From Vermamoeba vermiformis (Eukaryota > Tubulinea > Echinamoebida), in NCBI GenBank assembly GCA_045837725.1, contig JBEWZL010000216.1:425671-489670 (forward strand): a stretch of DNA of 64,000 bases, written 5' to 3'. Below the pieces are notes generated by a model that worked only from the letters and a program-made list of their open reading frames with translations, had not been told where the DNA came from and did not search any database. How positions within the stretch are numbered: the stretch's first letter is position 1; every line of letters begins with the position of its first letter. Below, in pieces: positions 61,616 to 64,000 of this stretch. A program made the translations under genes and the position numbers.

Positions 61616-62799
61616 ATCTTTTGATCCGACATCTTAGCTAGTACGGTCACAAATCAAAGGGTATGTATTTTTAATATTATGCATCGGTATAATATAACAA
61701 TATTACACCATTAATTTCAATATTCAAATTGGTGTTAAAGTTTAAAAAAATTAAATTTACGGATCGAGCTTACTGCTCAAGCGAAAATCAAAAGTTTGTT
61801 ATATTTATTATTAATACATTATTTTAATCGTAAATTTACAGCCCATTAATCGAAAGGCACTGGCGCACTCGATCAATATTAATAAACGTTCAGCAAATGA
61901 TTGAGTTAGAATACACGGTAAGTAGTTAATATTATAACATCAATTCGCCGATTTAACTCGGTTTATTTAGGTCTAGAAATCCATCGAGCACGAATCTCAA
62001 GCGCGATCTTCACGCGAATAGAATATCGCTTGGTAGTGTAAGTTTTTTATTTTACTGATACAAGCCGCTTAATATTAGTGTATTATTAGTATAGGCAGCG
62101 TCTAATCGAACTTACAGCGGAGAATAATTTAAACAAAAGTACTTCACGGATATCCGCGATCTCCCAGTATTGTGCGCGTTAAATATCATTTGTAGTAACG
62201 CTGTATGGAACGGCAAGTAACTAATTCAATGGTAGATGGATCTTAATAACGCTTTATTTGTCAGATCCTATCAAAACCCTTCTATGGCGAGACTTTACGC
62301 GGAACGATCCAGCGAGATCGGATTCGAAAAAATTGAATGGGCTTGTTCAAAGGCGACTCAAGGTAAGCAAATATCGTTTAATATTAACCTTAATATAATA
62401 TTTCATGCTAATTTTAATTACAGAACTTCGCTGATGCGATCACGGATCTGGCCGATCTGACCCGCGAGGAAATAACAGTCAGATCGCCAACAAACTCTCG
62501 CAGGTAAGCATATCATTATTGTATTGATGAATACTAACGCTTTATATTATAATTAGAAATGAGTGAAGGGGTTATTTACGAGAACAGACAAGGATCAAGC
62601 ACCACCGCTCGAAGACAAATTTTCAACTAGTTGCGCTTTGATCGGTGCGATACTTGTATTAAGATTAATATATTTATAATGACGTACTAACGTTATTATT
62701 AATATTAGTGGAGACGTGCTTGGATATTTACATCGACGCGATCTCCATTAAAACGCGAGTTCGAAAACATTTTCCGTGAGCGCATCAATTGCACCAAAG

Positions 62800-62990
62800 T
62801 AAGTAGCATCACTATAAAATTCGTGTATGCATTATAATAATATTAATTTATTTACAGAAAACATTGTAGTGTGGACTTAATGCATTAGTGACGCGCGATC
62901 TGGCAGCGTGAAAACTTTCAGGCGAACGCGAGACTAAGGTAAGTGTATCGGTACATTAGTAATGACGGATACTAACCCTTTCATTAGTGA
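62800..62990 (+). repeat. Internal duplication, left copy
   Basis: Contains ATCACTATAAAATTCGTGTA, an acceptor CAGAAAA, a GTGCGGACTT-like/GTGTGGACTT stretch, CTGGCAGCG...GAAAACTT, a donor GTAAGTG.ATCG.TACATTA and GGATACTAACCC. The same order recurs at 63500-63690. Confidence 0.8.
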
Positions 62991-63504
62991 GTGCTCACAG
63001 GCGTTGGTTATTTTTGGATGCGTAGCCACGAATCCAACGATCTGAACACCACAACCAAGTAAGTGCAATTAATTTAATTATAAATTATTATAGTTCAGTT
63101 GTTAAATTCATACTTTTGCTCATATTTTATTAAGTGTTGGATTCGGATCGATATGTTCTTGTGCGGTAGCCCCGTAAGTACAATCATTTACGCCGAGACT
63201 ATTACTAATGGATTATTAATAGGTAAAAAACTGCTCGCGACAAAGATTCAATGACTCAAAGATGATACAAATCGCAAGGTTAGCGGATGTTCTCGCACGC
63301 ATCCAGGTAAACACAATACAGCGCATCGATTGCACTAAAAGTATGTAACTATCATTTAATATAATAATTATAACGTATTAATGTTTTTAGACTAAGCAGT
63401 TGCGTTTTTCAGATCGCGGAACGCAAGATCTGCCACGAGGAAATTTTGAGATATATTGCGATTGTAAGCAGTGTAAGTTATTATATATAATATAATATCT
63501 ATTG

Positions 63505-63693
63505 GCTAATCACTATAAAATTCGTTTATGTACTATACTAAGATTATTTATATCAACAGAAAAATAGTCAGTGCGGACTTGGTAGAACTGTGCGGCGCAA
63601 TATATAGTAGCTGGCAGCGGTGAAAACTTGCAGTCTAACTCGACTGGCTAAGGTAAGTGCATCGTTACATTAATCACGGATACTAACCCCTTC
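63505..63693 (+). repeat. Internal duplication, right copy
   Basis: Second copy of the 62800-62990 block, diverged by substitutions and small indels but with the same exon-intron-exon order. It ends at GGATACTAACCCCTTCATTT, directly at the RhoGEF fragment. Confidence 0.8.
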
Positions 63694-63702
63694 ATTTGTG
63701 TC

Positions 63703-63998
63703 GAGTGCTGCGACGATAATGTCCGTGAACAAGAAGCAGTAGCGCATCTTGGCACGCACCTTGCTGGCATCGAAGGTGGCAAGGGAGCTCATGCCGTCAA
63801 TCTCCAACAAGCGCCCTTGACGCACGTAACGGCGATGCGGCACTGCAAAGTTGTAGTTGGGATCGAGACCCGACAGCTTGCCCCAGATGAGCAGCGTGTT
63901 GTTCAAGTTCTCGGCCTAGCGCTTCTTTTCATTCACGTATTCAACCGTAACAGGCATGGTTATTTTTGGAACCGGCCAGAGTTTAGTCGCGCAATTAA
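63703..63998 (-). pseudogene. RhoGEF (DH-PH) gene fragment
   Basis: Leftward frame from the window edge: the end of a DH domain (TMPVTVEYVNEKKR, then AENLNNTLLIWGKLSGL) and the start of a PH domain (RRYVRQGRLLEIDGM...KMRYCFLFTDIIVAA). RhoGEFs activate Rho-type GTPases. A TAG at 63917-63919 sits where the family has a charged residue (between KKR and AEN). The PH domain stops at about 63703, where the sequence changes to the non-coding array. So this is a broken fragment with one nonsense codon and a missing C-terminus; if the TAG is a sequencing error, the right part could belong to a gene continuing beyond the window. Confidence 0.7.
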
Positions 63999-64000
63999 TA

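Larger units (their letters stand above)
58431..63700 (+). ncRNA. Intron-rich, apparently non-coding transcript array
   Basis: More than twenty GTAAGT/GTAAGC/GTAAGA/GTAAGG sites occur in 4.6 kb (for example 59116, 59370, 59509, 59779, 60037, 60175, 60311, 60448, 60597, 60732, 61021, 61153, 61919, 62039, 62215, 62363, 62503, 62799, 62939, 63058, 63173, 63472, 63653). Most are followed 45-70 bases later by a branch-like TACTAAC or TTAAT and an acceptor such as TTATTATTAG. The pattern equals that of the coding genes, and all sites face right. The intervals that would be exons are 50-100 bases, rich in CGCG and GATC, and several (59415-59508, 60235-60310, 60513-60596) carry stops in all three frames, so no single protein can be read. 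Three diverged units begin near 58,440, 59,560 and 61,430. Either a spliced non-coding RNA or a decayed gene family. Confidence 0.55.

Overview
The window is nuclear DNA of a gene-dense eukaryotic microbe. Nearly every gene is cut by short introns, mostly about 45-65 bases, with GTAAGT/GTACGT-like donors and a CTAAC or CTAAT branch motif close upstream of the acceptor AG. I worked out exons by hand; in every multi-exon gene the summed coding length is a multiple of three and ends in a stop. Exon edges may be off by a base or two. The gene set (Kelch-BTB LZTR1-like protein, Zn2Cys6 transcription factor, CSB helicase, GH81 glucanase with NIDO domain, asparagine-rich tracts) suits an amoebozoan or an early-branching opisthokont. 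I cannot name the species.

Bases 1-17,565 are all on the + strand: amidase, LZTR1-like Kelch-BTB protein, an atypical Rab-type GTPase, a Kelch/coiled-coil/RING ligase, the Prp28/DDX23 spliceosomal helicase, and a large fusion of a UBE2Q-type E2 domain with a UFD1 domain and zinc fingers. Four of these six genes concern ubiquitin or a small GTPase, an unusual concentration.

Bases 17,566-53,610 hold a mixture on both strands, often as divergent pairs: an orphan gene, a PQ-loop protein and TIM-barrel protein sharing a 71-base promoter, an orphan type I membrane protein, CSB/ERCC6, an FAD oxidoreductase, a SAP-domain 2-oxoglutarate oxygenase, a Zn2Cys6 regulator, a secreted C39-like peptidase, pyruvate kinase, a PRISE-type reductase, a 2108-residue orphan in very long exons, mitochondrial P5C dehydrogenase, and a secreted NIDO-GH81 glucanase.

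From 53.6 kb the character changes. There is a short F-box/ankyrin gene overlapped tail-to-tail by an orphan nuclear-protein gene with an exact PKKKRKV signal, then a 20-base minisatellite, an array of perfect hairpins of two types, and over 5 kb of AT-rich DNA carrying more than twenty good splice donors, usually each followed by a branch-like motif and acceptor, but no sustained reading frame. Three diverged copies of a hairpin-bearing leader head this stretch. The right edge is a broken piece of a RhoGEF gene. I regard the spliced non-coding array and its hairpin leaders as the strongest candidate for something undescribed, followed by the E2-UFD1 fusion and the atypical GTPase beside ubiquitin-ligase genes.
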